Shown: positions 12,801 through 25,100 of the stretch, in pieces
How positions within the stretch are numbered: position 1 is the stretch's first letter
How the letters are laid out: each line of letters begins with the position of its first letter
Assembly: GCF_012273895.1 (NCBI RefSeq)
Contig: NW_024045134.1
Coordinates: forward strand, 1,922,001-1,986,000
Length of the DNA: 64,000 nucleotides
From: Zerene cesonia
Taxonomy: Eukaryota; Arthropoda; Insecta; Lepidoptera; Pieridae
Direction of reading: 5' to 3'
Notes under the pieces: model-generated
What the model saw: the letters and a program-made list of their open reading frames with translations, nothing else
What the model was told of the DNA's origin: nothing
Databases searched by the model: none
Made by a program: the position numbers and the translations under genes

Positions 12801-15800
12801 GACGGTTCAGGTCATAATCCGCCACACTTGCTAAATGCAAGTTGCCAGATGTCACATGCTGAACTTTTGATTCTTGAACGAGACAGTGTGAATAATGAGA
12901 AGATAAATTAAAAAAAAAAATTGTTTCCTGCACATTCGCCTGGTCTCGTACCCTTGACTTTTCGATTTAATTCCGAGGTCCTGACCACTGCTCACATCAC
13001 ATATCTTACTTCTTACTAATATTATAAATGCGAAAGTTTGGTACGTAGATAGCTGTACATTCCTACGGGATACGGACTTACGCGGGTGAAACCGCGGGGC
13101 GTAGCTAGTTTACAATAAAGGTATTAATATTTTTCAGGTGTTCGACGCGACAAACTCGACGATGGAGCGGCGGCGGATGATACGCGACATAGTCGTGCAC
13201 AAAATGGGCTTTAAACTGTTCTTTGTGGAATCCATCTGTGATGACCCTAGGATTATCGAGCAGAATATTATGGTGAGGGCTGGAAATAGATTTTAAACCT
13301 TATGTAAGAGGTTTAGATTTGAATATTCTATGTTCTTTGAGTATTTGGTGCGCTCTGATTACAAACATATGTACTCTCGTTATTGAACCATATTTAAAAG
13401 GAAAACACATATTTTTAACAAATCAAATTTCTTTCTTCAAACTTTTATAGTTCTATACCTAAAATTCGTGTATAGATTTCAATAATTTTTGGTTTCTGAG
13501 TAAAATTTTCTTCCAAAGCAATTAATTAATGTTAAGCACATTGCTGAATTGTATTTATGTATAAACAGCTGAACAATTTTAAACCGCATATTTATTCGTA
13601 TAGGATTATTGGGAGTCGCGTATCCTATTCCTCACCTCTCCCTGTTTCCTTCTTTCCCGTCATCAATTTTTTCTGTATCCCTTTAATTTTAAAAGCTGGC
13701 ATTATCTGCATGTGCTTATGAGCAGTAATGGCCGCTTACCATCAAGCGACCCATAAGTTCAGTTGTCCGCTCTTACATAAAAAAATACATTTTTCAGGAA
13801 GTTAAAGTGAGCAGTCCAGACTACACAAACATACAGAACACGGACAACGTCCTAAACGATTTTCTCCTACGCATTGAACACTACAAGGAGAAGTACGAAC
13901 CGCTCGACGAAAGTCTGGAGTCCGAGTGCAGTTTCATGAAGATATACGACACCGGTGAGAAGGTGGTGGTCCATAAACACGAGGGTCACATACAGAGCAG
14001 GATTGTTTACTACCTGATGAATATACATATAGTGCCGAGAACTATTTATCTGACAAGGGTGAGTTGATGCATCTGTGGTAAATTTACTTAATCTGTGGTT
14101 TTGACAATGTTCTATATAAGATTTTTTTTTTATAATAAGCAATGGATTTAATTCCTTATCAAGGATTGGTGACAATACAATCATTTAATGAGTTTATCCT
14201 ATTTTCCTGATTAGGATCGCGAAGATTTTTTTTTTAAGAATTTTTTTCGTATTTAATTAGTATATACGGAATATAGGAAGTGAGATAATTTAGTTAATTC
14301 TTTCACAAAAGCATTTTTTAACCGACTTAAAAAAGGAGATCATCAATTCGGTTGAATTTTATTAATTGGATGTATCGATTTTTTTTATTCTTTTATTATT
14401 TGAAATCTCTCCCGTTAATTTGGTCTATTTCTTTCAATTTGATGACGATATAGTTTTTTGTTTAATATACATATTACACCATGTGTATATTATTCGTTCA
14501 TCTAACGATGTCCATAAGTCCATATCCCCTTCCCAGTCCTTTCCTGTATTCCTCTCGTCATTCCTTTCTTAATCCCTTTCCAATTTAAAGTCAGCAATCC
14601 ATTATCCACGCCCCTACGCGTAAGGTCTTCAATCGACCTTACGCCTCTCCAAATGTTCATGGGCGGTGGCGCCTACCATCAGGCAACCTACCAGCTCCAT
14701 TGCCAACGATAACATAAAAAGAAGTGTACAAAGCGAGTGCGTATCGCAGCACGGCGAGAGCGCGCACAACCTGGTGGGGCGCATCGGTGGGGACAGCGCG
14801 CTGTCGGCGCGCGGGCGGCAGTACGCGCGCGCGCTCGCCGGCTACATCGAGCAGCAGCGCATCCCGGGCCTGCGCGTGTGGACCTCGTGGATGAAGCGCG
14901 CCATCCAGACTGTTACCGACGTGCGCGCGCCGCAGGAGCGCTGGAAGGCGCTCAACGAGATCGACGCGGTGAGGGCTCGCACGTATAAGTGCGTACACTT
15001 ACACGCAGGCAAACAAGCACGCACACACGCACGTAAACGCGCATACACCTACACGCCCGCCACTGCACGCACCCACGCGCGCGCATACACACGCACGCAA
15101 ATACGCACACGCACGCACGATACACACGTACACGCACGGACATGCATGCACCCACTCAGACACGCAGACACGTATGCAGATTCATAAACAAGTATACACG
15201 GGTACATGTGTATTAAAAAAGGGTTTTTAACCGACTTTCCCAAAAAAAAGGAGGATCTCAATTCAACTGGATTTTTTTTTTTTGGTTTGGTATTCGACAA
15301 CTTTGTAGGATTTCAACTGATTAACATGGTTCCTTTTATGTTTGATAGAAAATTGTTTAAGAATCAATAAATATAGAAGATCACGAGTGTTTTGATATAA
15401 CATGTTTTACTATAGTCAAATATCCTATTCAAGCTTTTTGAGAAATAACATACCACTGATTAATTACATCATATCTACCATAGGAAACTAAGCTTTGTCT
15501 AACTAAAACATATAATCACTTAAACATTTACCTCCAATCCAGGGCATATGCGAGGAGATGACGTACGCAGAAATCCAGGAGAAATACCCAACGGACTTCA
15601 ACGCGAGGGACGCCAACAAGTTTGCATACCGGTACCCTCGGGGAGAGAGCTACGAGGATCTGGTGGCCAGGCTGGAGCCCGTCATCATGGAGCTGGAGAG
15701 ACAGGGCAACGTGCTGGTGGTCTCCCACCAGGCGGTGATGAGGTGCCTGCTGGCGTACTTCTTGGATAAGTCCGCTGGTAAGATGCCCAGCCATATGAGT

Positions 15801-18458
15801 TTTGAGTGACTCGTGTTTTTGTATGAGTTTATGAGGATAAATGTATAGAGAGAAAAAAAACCTTAAAGAGATTACGATAGCAAAAAAAAAGAGTAAAAAC
15901 CCCCGAGTAAATATGCGAAAGCAAAAAATACCAAATAATTTTAATTTTCCATTTTTGTATATCAATAAATTGTAAAAAAAAAATTGCATGTATCAAAACA
16001 TGGTCCTTTTTTCGATTTATGTAGTATTTAACATTTGATATATGTGTTGAAAAATAACAATTATATAATCCCTCGAACCCTGTCATTGTTCACATCAAAG
16101 TAGGTTAAAGCTAAATTCAACATTAGTTTAATGCCTTTATATAACACATTCAATATTAGTTTAATGCCTTTATATAACACGGTTATCAGTATGGCAAAGA
16201 AAATGTCGAAAAAAGATTTTCACTGAATAACTTTACCCTTTTATGAGTGACAAGAAGTAAGTTTCATCATCAGTACCATATATGTTCCCACTGTTGGGAC
16301 ACGGGCCTCCTATGTGAGTTTAGGCCTTAATCCACCAAAGTTAATATAATAAAAATATTAATTATTAACTAATTTGTTGAACAGAAGAGCTCCCCTACCT
16401 CCACGTACCGCTCCACACCGTGATCAAGCTCACGCCAGTCGCGTACGGGTGTAGAGAGGAGCACATCAAGCTGTCCGTCGATGCCGTGGACACGCACCGG
16501 CCGAAACCCTCTGTGAGTAACCGGCCAATCAGAGGCGAGACGACTTGCTATCAACCAATTAGAGCGCACTATATATACACACTTATCACAATTCATCGTA
16601 TACAGTAAACTCAACGTAAAATTTCTTAACCAATCAGAGTGCACTTAATAGTAAACATACATGTTATAACCAATGAAAACACTGGACAGTGAATTTAAAA
16701 AATTTAATTTAAGAATCAGGGTGCTATTAACAGTGAACATACATTTTGTAACCAATCAAAACAAACTGGACAACAGACAAAAATTTTATTAAGGAATAAA
16801 GGTCATTGAGTACCATTACTTTCGTATATTGGAATTAGTGTTTTTTTAAGGTGTACTAATTGTATGGGCTCATTGCAGTGTGGAAAAAAGATGGGGTTAG
16901 ACCTAGTTAGATCTATATAGCTCCTTATCCCACACTAGAATAACTACTACTCCATAGTATGTTATTCACATAAGATGAATTAAAATATCAATTTATTTCT
17001 TGTACTCTCGCCTGGTCTCAAGCTCCCAATTTATCGATATTAAGTTCGAGGTACTCACAACTGAACCACCACTGCTTACAGCTCCATTTTAAATTTCATT
17101 ACGTATTATGTTACATTACCCAACATATTATATTTCTTTACAAATTGGGACATACTTGAAAACCATCATGACAACTTTATCAATCAAATATTGTATACAA
17201 TTTGTATCTAATACAGCCAGCCTGCAAATCGAATACAAAAAATACAACACATACAAACTTGTTTGCATAACATTCAATCAACAAACAAATTTTTTTAAAA
17301 TAATAATAAAACAAATTTTATTTTCAATATAACAGTTATCCGCATAACTCTATTGTCTTCTTGTTGTTTTAAAAATTGATACAACTATGACATACTAAAA
17401 CATTCATTATTTTTACATTATCTAACAGGATGAAGATGACGCTGCCATCGAAAATAATGTATGCAATGAGTAAATGTTACCTATTTTATAAGCTACAATT
17501 AACAATTAACCTTAATCAATACATATACACATATTAGAACCAGTACAAGTAATTTTATTTGTTTTTTATCTATATGTATTTATAGTATACTAAATTAATA
17601 GTATTCACAATAAGTATTTATGTATTATAAACTACTGGTCCCCCTACTTTTATATATCAGTACTGACCACATTACAACTGACCAACTTACTTCTGTGCTT
17701 GCTCTTCCATAAAAAACGTCTGGACCCTCTATTTCAATTTACTAAATTCATACACTTCAATGTCTAAATATACTTATATAGTAAAGTATTGTATGTAATT
17801 ATTATATATTAAAACACTCTCGCTTATTATTATAGGTAACAAACTCTGCAAAATAAGTATCAAAGCATATCACTGGTAGTGGTAGGGAAAATATATGAAT
17901 ATTGCAAGAAACACATTTGAAGTTAAGTTTTTCAAAAAATTTTTTAAAGGATGTGGATATTGTTGGATTTTTTGGAACGTGTGATGTTTTCGTGTTTTTC
18001 GAAAATGGGGCAGGCTTGAGCAATTGGGTAATATTTTGCATCCATCACTGTCAAGTTTTGCTTGTGGTATTTGGTGAATATTGGACGGGGCATTTCTTAT
18101 TTTTTGTTTTTTTTTTTTAGTTTGGATGTTTTTAGTATTTAGAAATCACGTCACTCGTTTTTAGCAGCACCGTGTTAGAGGATCATTTCTTTATCATTTA
18201 GTTTAAATTTATTTTGACAATTATTTATTTTCGCGCCTTTTTTATCAGCCTTTGTCACCTGTCACTTACTTTTTAATGTTGGGTTGCGGATGGTTATAGG
18301 TCTTTGTGGTTTGTTTTGTATTATTTGAAAGAATTTATTATGTGTTTCATAAATAAACTTTATAATTACAGGTGATACCAGCCCCGCCTATAAAGCCTCC
18401 AGTGCCGCCAATTTTGAACGGCGACGCGAACGGCGAAGATAAAGACAATCAACATTAA
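9802..18458 (+). CDS. Pfrx: 6-phosphofructo-2-kinase/fructose-2,6-bisphosphatase (PFKFB)
   Basis: Bifunctional cytosolic enzyme that makes and breaks fructose-2,6-bisphosphate, the activator of phosphofructokinase-1. Exons: 9802-9859, 11370-11495, 12205-12365, 13138-13272, 13798-14058, 14750-14968, 15543-15777, 16385-16512, then 18372-18458 with the stop; an optional exon lies at 17429. All junctions are in frame and give 469 aa. The kinase half has the P-loop GLPARGKT (residues 36-43) and VFDATNSTMERR. The phosphatase half has RHGES, split across two exons, with catalytic His248; CEEMTY near 323-328; and SHQAVMR with His382. Both histidines sit 10 residues before their rat liver equivalents (258 and 392). 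The first exon (MDLEDNRAEG...) is inferred from its phase-1 donor and the good start context; PFKFB genes often use several first exons, so others may exist. Confidence 0.93.
10878..11084 (+). mobile_element. Helitron-like non-autonomous element, divergent
   Basis: It opens with CACTAATATTATAAATG and ends AAGCTTCTAGT, as in the Lep1-like copies, but the body differs (GTCAATTATGCTGACCATTA). It lies in PFKFB intron 1. Confidence 0.55.
11155..11228 (-). mobile_element. Fragment of the A-tailed SINE-like element
   Basis: A degraded block resembling GGTTCGCCTGATGGTAAGCG and CCCATGAGCA of the element at 31410-31744, in intron 1 of PFKFB. Confidence 0.45.
11548..11754 (-). mobile_element. tRNA-derived SINE with exact 21-bp target duplication
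   Basis: On the - strand it carries a tRNA-like head with an A-box-like TGGTACAGTGGTTAACGCG and a B-box-like GGTTCAATTCC, then a body ending CCCCACTAGGGGACACGGGA. It is bounded by a perfect 21-bp direct repeat at 11527-11547 and 11755-11775. The exact repeat points to a recent insertion in PFKFB intron 2. Related copies are at 36767-36952 and 63236-63366. Confidence 0.87.
12750..12995 (-). mobile_element. SINE of the TGATGATGA-tailed family, decayed
   Basis: Read on the - strand it matches the full copy at 35845-36144: GGTCAGGACCTCGGA near the tRNA-like head, the mid-body block, then CGGTGGGAACATATAGGGTG. It lies in PFKFB intron 3. The ORF at 12590-12817 is partly made from it. Confidence 0.7.
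13005..13108 (+). mobile_element. Lep1-like Helitron with internal deletion
   Basis: It has the 5' end TCTTACTTCTTACTAATATT and the 3' end ACCGCGGGGCGTAGCTAGT, but about half the interior is missing compared with 6709-6916. Its 3' end lies 29 bp before the PFKFB exon at 13138. Confidence 0.75.
13610..13790 (+). mobile_element. A-tailed SINE-like element, 5'-truncated, ending 7 bp before an exon
   Basis: It includes the pyrimidine-rich middle and then GCCGCTTACCATCAAGCGAC, ending CTCTTACATAAAAAAA. The orientation is that of the host gene. The A-tail runs into the short T-tract and AG of the PFKFB exon at 13798. Confidence 0.7.
14515..14720 (+). mobile_element. A-tailed SINE-like element upstream of the catalytic-histidine exon
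   Basis: It matches the reverse complement of 31420-31620: a pyrimidine-rich block, then GTAAGGTCTTCAATCGACCT, then GGCGCCTACCATCAGGCAAC, and an end at AACATAAAAA. It is in host sense. Only about 30 bp separate its A-tail from the PFKFB exon at 14750, and those bases are purine-rich. Confidence 0.8.
14990..15165. repeat. CA/CG-rich microsatellite
   Basis: An imperfect ACGCAC/ACACGC array that starts about 20 bp after the donor of the PFKFB exon ending at 14968. It creates long ORFs on both strands without coding meaning. Confidence 0.85.
16262..16345 (-). mobile_element. 3' end of the TGATGATGA-tailed SINE
   Basis: CATCATCAGTACCATATATG followed by the TTCCCACTGTTGGGACACGG block is the reverse of the 3' end of the copy at 35845-36144. 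It lies about 40 bp before the PFKFB exon at 16385. Confidence 0.7.
16975..17085 (-). mobile_element. Head fragment of the TGATGATGA-tailed SINE
   Basis: Read on the - strand it gives the tRNA-like head (AAGCAGTGGTGGTTCAGTTG, then a GAGACCAGGCGAG block), as in 35845-36144. It lies in a PFKFB intron. Confidence 0.65.
17429..17473 (+). other. Alternative PFKFB exon: 30-nt cassette or alternative last exon
   Basis: A good acceptor (ATTATCTAACAG) precedes an open phase-0 stretch encoding DEDDAAIENN. If a weak donor GTATGC at 17459 is used, the 30-nt piece adds ten residues and joins in frame to 18372, giving 479 aa. If it is not spliced, the frame reads VCNE and stops at 17471-17473, giving 455 aa. 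Skipping it gives the 469-aa form. The acidic piece is typical of a variable PFKFB tail. Confidence 0.6.
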
Positions 18459-18887
18459 CATAGATAGACAATCACCATAGACAAGTTTATTATTTTAGCT
18501 TCTGACCAATACATCGTGAATGGTTAATATGCTGGCATATGACTTCAATCACCTGACAATCTTTTTTTCTAATGTAATCTTTTAAACATAAATTTGTATA
18601 AATTAGTACATTAAATTAATTAATGTGTACTTGTACATTAAGTACCGATTTAATTTTACTTAATTATTTCAAAAAAATTATATATTTTCAGGAAATTTCA
18701 GTTGTATTTTTTCGGTAAAAACATGTATTTCTGGGTTGCCAGGGAAGTCACAGAATGTCGAGATGAGACTGATGTTAAGTGAGTGTAATATTAAGTCGTG
18801 TTATACAACGCCATTATAAAAAGTAAAAAAAAAATGAAATTAAATTTCATCCATTTCCATTTTATGTATAAATCGCGTGGAGTCACA

Positions 18888-19012
18888 TTTTTTAGGTTAG
18901 AGCAGCCAACCGACCCGGTGGTTCGCCAGTTGGTAACCGTTCACCACCGCCCATGTACATTTGCAGAGTACGAGCCTCTGCAAATGCGTTGCATAAAGAA
19001 ATAGATAGGATA
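18888..19012 (-). mobile_element. A-tailed SINE-like element
   Basis: It starts with a T-run (the A-tail of the other strand), then AGCAGCCAACCGACCCGGTG, GGTTCGCCAGTTGGTAACCG and the paired GCAGAG/CTCTGCAAATGCG block. Confidence 0.7.
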
Positions 19013-20659
19013 AGCCAGGACGGGCCTTCCGACTTATTCATATTTATTACAATTATGATTCTTGATAGTTTCTATAGCAGGAGAAAAGTTCCCTATTTAT
19101 AGTGGTAATAAACATTTATATGCTTGTTTAAAACTATTTTTATTTATTCAAAAGTAAAGAGAAATACAAGACTAAACTTAATTTAAATGCGACATTTTTT
19201 TTTCTTTAACCAATTTTAACTAAGACGAACAAATGCTATATTTGGCGAAGTTTAAATGCATGAAGCAGATCATACGGCCTAAGGAACTAATTTGGTTTAT
19301 TATTCAACATAATAAAACGCATCAGACATTACTAGTCTCTTGAGATTAATTTCGGTATAAAATACCGACAAAACTTCTTGATCTTTACCAAAGATTTTCA
19401 TTCACTTCAAAGTTCAAACCCAGCACTATGGCACTTGGAATGCGGATGAATATGTTTCGATGTATGAGCGAGATGATTTTTCTTCCGTGATCACAGACTG
19501 AGACATGCTTGTCACTGTCAAAATGACAATATTAAACTTAAATACTAACACCATTGATACATAATATTCTTATTTAAAAAACTATAAAACAATTTTACAT
19601 CGAAACATAATCAACCTATTTATATTTGTTTTTTTTTTTGTGACTCCGGTGTTAAATATTTTTATAAAATATCTATTCGTCTATACTTCCGTCATCTTAA
19701 TGTTAATATACCTAACTACTATATTTATTATAAGGGTTTTTACAAAGTGGCTATACGTTAATTGTAATTGTTTATTTAAATATTAAATATAAGTTTATTA
19801 TAAGTGAACTTGTTGTTTTTATTCTCCTGAAAGTTTTATATGATCTAATCTGCTTTATTAAATTTTACATTTTATGAAAACTTCTTGTTTTAATTTATTA
19901 CCAATGGACTAGATTTTTTGTGAATTTACAAGGGATGAATTCTAAACCTAAGCTGATCCCGTAGAAAACTAGGCAAAGATTCTAGACTTTTTATTATATA
20001 CAGGTGGAATAAAATGTTGTAGATAGAAAATTTAAATCAAAGAAAACATTGGTTACATTAATTTTGAAAAGAAAGGAGACATAAAGGATTTTCAAAATTT
20101 TCGATTACGACATTCGGGGAAAAAAACCGATTTAAATCTGTTAAAATTGCACTGTGTACTTTAATTCTTCGATCTTTCGCGGCCATAAGGAAAATCTCGA
20201 GTGTGACAGTCACCCAGGCACATAATTACAATGTAGGATATTTTTTTTTAGATTGATGCTTATCCCAACGAACCGGATACTCAAAATTTGCGATACTGAA
20301 ACGAATGACTTTGACTTCCACCTTGAAGTGTGTGTCGTAAAGCAAGTTTTCCAAGTATGGCAGCACTTCCTTCGCATACGCATACTAAAAGTATGGCAAA
20401 CAGTATCCAAAAGTCCATATGCAATACTGGTACGCCGTAAATGAATTTGCCTACATGTATTGTATGGTTCAATTGTATGTTTTTCATTTATTTTCGTTGG
20501 TATGGCAGGCTGTAGATCACACCGCAGTAGTATGGCATTACGCTGCATCCCCCTCTTTTTTTGGGTATTGAAAAATACAAGGATTTTTGTGGAAACAGGC
20601 GCATAATTATTTCGCGATTAAGCCGTAGTCGCCAGCGCTATGACCATAATTTTCTTTTC

Positions 20660-20745
20660 GACAATGCATTTGCAAAGACCATACCTCTGCAAATGTTCAT
20701 ATGCGATGATCGCTTAGCAGTAACCGAACCACCAGCACATAAATA
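20660..20745 (+). mobile_element. A-tailed SINE-like fragment
   Basis: ATACCTCTGCAAATGTTCAT, GATGATCGCTTAGCAGTAAC, GAACCACCAGCACATAAATA, then an A-rich tail; the same family as 53822-54008, in the opposite orientation to 18888-19012. Confidence 0.65.
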
Positions 20746-22140
20746 AAAAATAAATAAATAAATAATTACAATTAAATACTATTGTCAATACTTACCTAAG
20801 CCATATAATATTGAATGAATTTGAATAATTTCAAAACACCATTTCTCAATATTTGTTAAAACGCCATCTATGAATTTGCTTCTTTTATATTTCAACCTTG
20901 AACATACTGACGCAGAAATCGGAATAAATTGGTACTTACCTACCTATCGATTTAGTCTGTTACCATGCAACTTGAATGCCTGTATGGACACAGACCAAAA
21001 TAGTTGGTTAAAAATAAAAATCTTGAATACAGATATTGTTTATCCATTTATAATGCTTGTATCTCATAGTTATTTCTAAATTCAATAATATTTTTAAAGT
21101 TCTAAAGATCCTTCAAAATTAAAAAGATTAAAATATTATGTAAACATATTGCAAAGGAGATATGTCAATCATAATATGTGGATTTATAGTAGGAAACATA
21201 GAAATGGGTTTACTCACTTAAACAAAGAAAGAACCAAAATACTCAAGGAAAATCAGTCTAAATGAGCTTAAGACGTTATTTCAAAAGTTTAATCGCATTT
21301 TTTCGTAACAACTCTTTGTGCTTCTTCAAAAATAGTATCATCAAATATATTTGAAATTTAAATACATTAGTGTAACATTCATATGACCTAGATAAACTTG
21401 TTATGAAATAGGTCGTATTCCCATCCGTCTATGCGTTTCTATATCAGGTACACATGTTACAGTGTATAGGTACCACATCTATCTAGGTAGTAGGTACGTC
21501 CGACGTCCAATCCAGTACATAAACGCCTAGCATTGAACGCGAGTAATCAATAAAGCACGTAGGTATATAAATGCGATGTATGCTCTGCCCCGGGGCTCGT
21601 CGATTCGGTTTAACATTTGCTATAGAACCACGGGCTATAAAATGAGTAGAGATGCCATATTTATTTTATGAGTATAAAAATTATGCTTTCCTTACACAAT
21701 ACAAAATCGCTATGCTAGCATTGTCATGATCATTAGTTATTAATAATACTGTTGCATAAGTATTTCGTCAATTCATGGAGGCAGTTCTTTCTTTCGTATT
21801 ATACAAATCTTAAATTATTAAATAATAAATATATTAAAATCGACATTAAATGAATATTGATTATCTTATTGATCATCTGCCATAGATCATTGATTTTTAT
21901 TTATCTGTCATAAGTCATCACAGCTGGCACTGACATTTCATCTTTCAAGGGTCGAACGAAACAAGGGTCAATTGAAAAATAGTGTGAATTTTGCACTTTA
22001 AAGTCTTGTTTAGTTTTAAATTATGTAACGCATTATAAAATGTAAATAAAATGGCAAATAAGTGCAACGTATTACATTTGTTTTACATTACAACGTGGTA
22101 GTGACAACGTATAGATAGATATTGGTGACAAATATTATTC

Positions 22141-25100
22141 ATGAACACGATGGTTTCGACTTTACAACTACAAGACAAATATACCAAGAGTATGCATACA
22201 AGATTATACCATTGATATTATTTTTTACACAAGAACGAATTCTAAGGTTTTCTGTTGTTACAGTTCGCAAAAACTTCTGTTTTTATTTGGATATACAAGA
22301 ACCAGCTATATCCCGATCTATATCTCGAAGACTGCAAGACATGGGCCTAGTAAGTATTTTGTTAATTTTGGCGCGAAAATAATTTGTTTTTAATGTCTGA
22401 GAACCTTGCTATGCATTTCTATTAAAATTTGGGTTATACGTATAGATACAATCCGATTAAGATGTTTTTTATGAAACGTCATAAGTTTCCTCACATTTCA
22501 AACAAAAGTAATGAATATTTGAATTGGCTTCTTAACATTGTGCACGATCAGGTTCACAATATTTTCTGATAGATAAGCAAAATATATATTTTCAGCTGTT
22601 TATGTAATTAACCCCTTTTGGTGTAAAATTAACCAATTTATAATAAAGCGCGATAAAATAGTAAAAATATTAGACATATGAATTTTAATTATGTGAAATA
22701 CAAAATTATGTTCTTAATTTCACATACATAAAATACTTAGAATGGAACGTAATCTGAATCGGCCAATGGTATGTCTTTCCCCTTCCATGCGATACTAGCG
22801 CTGCCAGTGACTGTAACAAAAACTACAGCAAAATATCTCCATCTTGTATGACAGATTTGTGTTTGTTGTTACTTTTTCGATTTTATTAGGCAAATCTATA
22901 TAAATAAGACTAAAAAGTAGTTATTACGCGATTGTATGTATTAGTGCTTGGAAACAATATTCAGTGCAGTGGACGTATGAAGTGTACATAGTGTTTCCAT
23001 GTAATTCAAGCAGTGACGAAGTGTCCCGTCTCGGTGACTAGTATATAGTTACTTATTTTTGTGATAAGCGGTGCGCGGGGGCCTTCCGGACGGCTTTTGT
23101 GTGAGTATATACGACTACTAATATCCACACATGCCGTGTTATACTTGGTTTTAGTTATAATTATTTAGAAAATAGTTTAAAATTCAGTTGTTGTAGCGGC
23201 TAGTTAGGCGCGTAGCTTGCGTTCGATTTTAGGTCATCTTTTGTACGCTCGCGTTAGAGCCGCTGTCGCAGATCGAAATGCAACGGGCCGAGGCCGCGCG
23301 CCGCGTTCGATCACGCTGCGTTGCAATACATCCATTTAAAAGCTGTTTGAAATGTAGTTTTCTTTGGCTAACGCGTGTGTATGCTTAATTTTTGACAGTT
23401 GATATTGCTTTAACACAGTCAAGGCGATATGATTCTTAAGATTGTCGGGCTAAGGATGAAAATAGCATGTAAGATGGTAGTGTGTTATTTTTTTGCGCGG
23501 GACGGTTGGCGCGATGCAGGGTACCGCGCGAGGCTCGTTCCGGCGTCAATTTCGCCGTGTGTATTTCAAGGAAAACTCCATGATTGCGCACGGACTCGGA
23601 TTGCATAGAAATAATCGGTCACTTGACTGCCACGACACGTAATTCTCTTGTTATGATAAACAGCCCGTAGTCGAGACTGTTTATAGTCGCCGTCAGCATT
23701 CTGGACGGAAATTTTCTTACGTTACGAAATTACTTACGTTCACCTTTTGGGTCAAAATACGTGTTTTTGATGACTTTCACATTACATTTTACCAAACAAA
23801 ATAATGTGTCACAACAATTCAATTTGTCTTGACAGTTCTTATAAGAGTTGCCAGCATAATTAGTGTCTTTAATTATAATGTCAAAAATATTTTATGTTTT
23901 GTATTTATTCATGTTCCTGATGATATGAGTTTTGATAGAAATATGTTTTATAAATAAAAGTAAATGGAATATGCTCATGTTTAATAATATCTTATATTTT
24001 AGAATGTTAAATTTATTTTTAAGTATATAGCAGGATATTGAAAATTTATTTGTTTTTTTCTTACCTAATTTGCTAAACCTCAAATTTAAGTTAATAGATA
24101 GAAACAAATGTTAATGTCATAAAGATCTATAAATAAATATTTATTACAAATATAATACTTAACCACTTCAAAATTATTCAAATGCTTTATCATAAGATGT
24201 ACAAATTTATTCATGTTCACTATTGCAGTGGATTTATTTTAACTACAAAGTCGTATTATAAAAAAAAATTGTATAACATCAAAAGTGTAGCATCATAATT
24301 AAAATAACAGTTATTGCTTATAATGCTGAAACATAAAAAAAGATTAATAAGTAATCGCTAATGAATATTTTATATAGAGAGTATAAAGGGTCGGTCAGGT
24401 TATCTACCTGATACATACTGTCTGTTATATTATAACAATGCTTTCACTATCCATGTTTAATTATAAATATCCATATTAAAAATATAGAGCTTGATTGTTT
24501 GTTTGGCAACGCTATTCACAGAAACCACTGGACCCATTTCAAGAATTCATTAAGGGTTGGTTTCATATGTAATACCACAGGAAAAGCCATGGACAGACTG
24601 ATATTTGATTATAGAACTGCTCAGAATGACAATATTTTCTACCTGCAAATTACAATTTGTTAACTGCCCAAATAGTTATTTTACTGCTTAACATTCATTA
24701 TGCATGGTGATGAATGATGTTGATAGAGGAGTTGTGCCTTTAAGATTATCAATTCCCATAAATGGTCTTGATACTTTTATAAAAGATGAGTCTTTACCAT
24801 TTCTTTCGGAAATTGCATCTACATACTAAATTCTCACTGATCTGGATGATATATAGATTGTACCTACAACATCTAGTCAGTCTATTCCCAAAGGTAGTCA
24901 ATACTATTATAAATGATAAGATCTTACAAGCAATTTAGAAGAAGTGTAAACAAATCACTATTGTATTTTTCTGGGAGATTTAAGTAATTTCATTATTATT
25001 TCTCAAAGAATTATTCCCTAGCACCAGTGGCTATTTAGTAATATGACAAATTTGCATGGATAATATATTATACCCATTAGAAGTTTTACAATACTGTATT

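Larger units (their letters stand above)
18459..22140. other. PFKFB 3' region and spacer before Chiffon
   Basis: AT-rich. A canonical AATAAA lies at 19107-19112 and could end PFKFB, though it is far from the stop. Apart from the two SINE-like fragments listed at 18888 and 20660, I recognise nothing; the ORFs at 20210-20548 and 20870-21079 have no coding look. Confidence 0.45.

Noticed and set aside
14666..15187. 173-aa ORF beginning in a SINE-like element
   Set aside because: Reads from the element through the PFKFB exon and into a CA microsatellite. Only 14750-14968 is coding; the apparent Gln before HGES is intron sequence, and the true residue is Arg from the previous exon.
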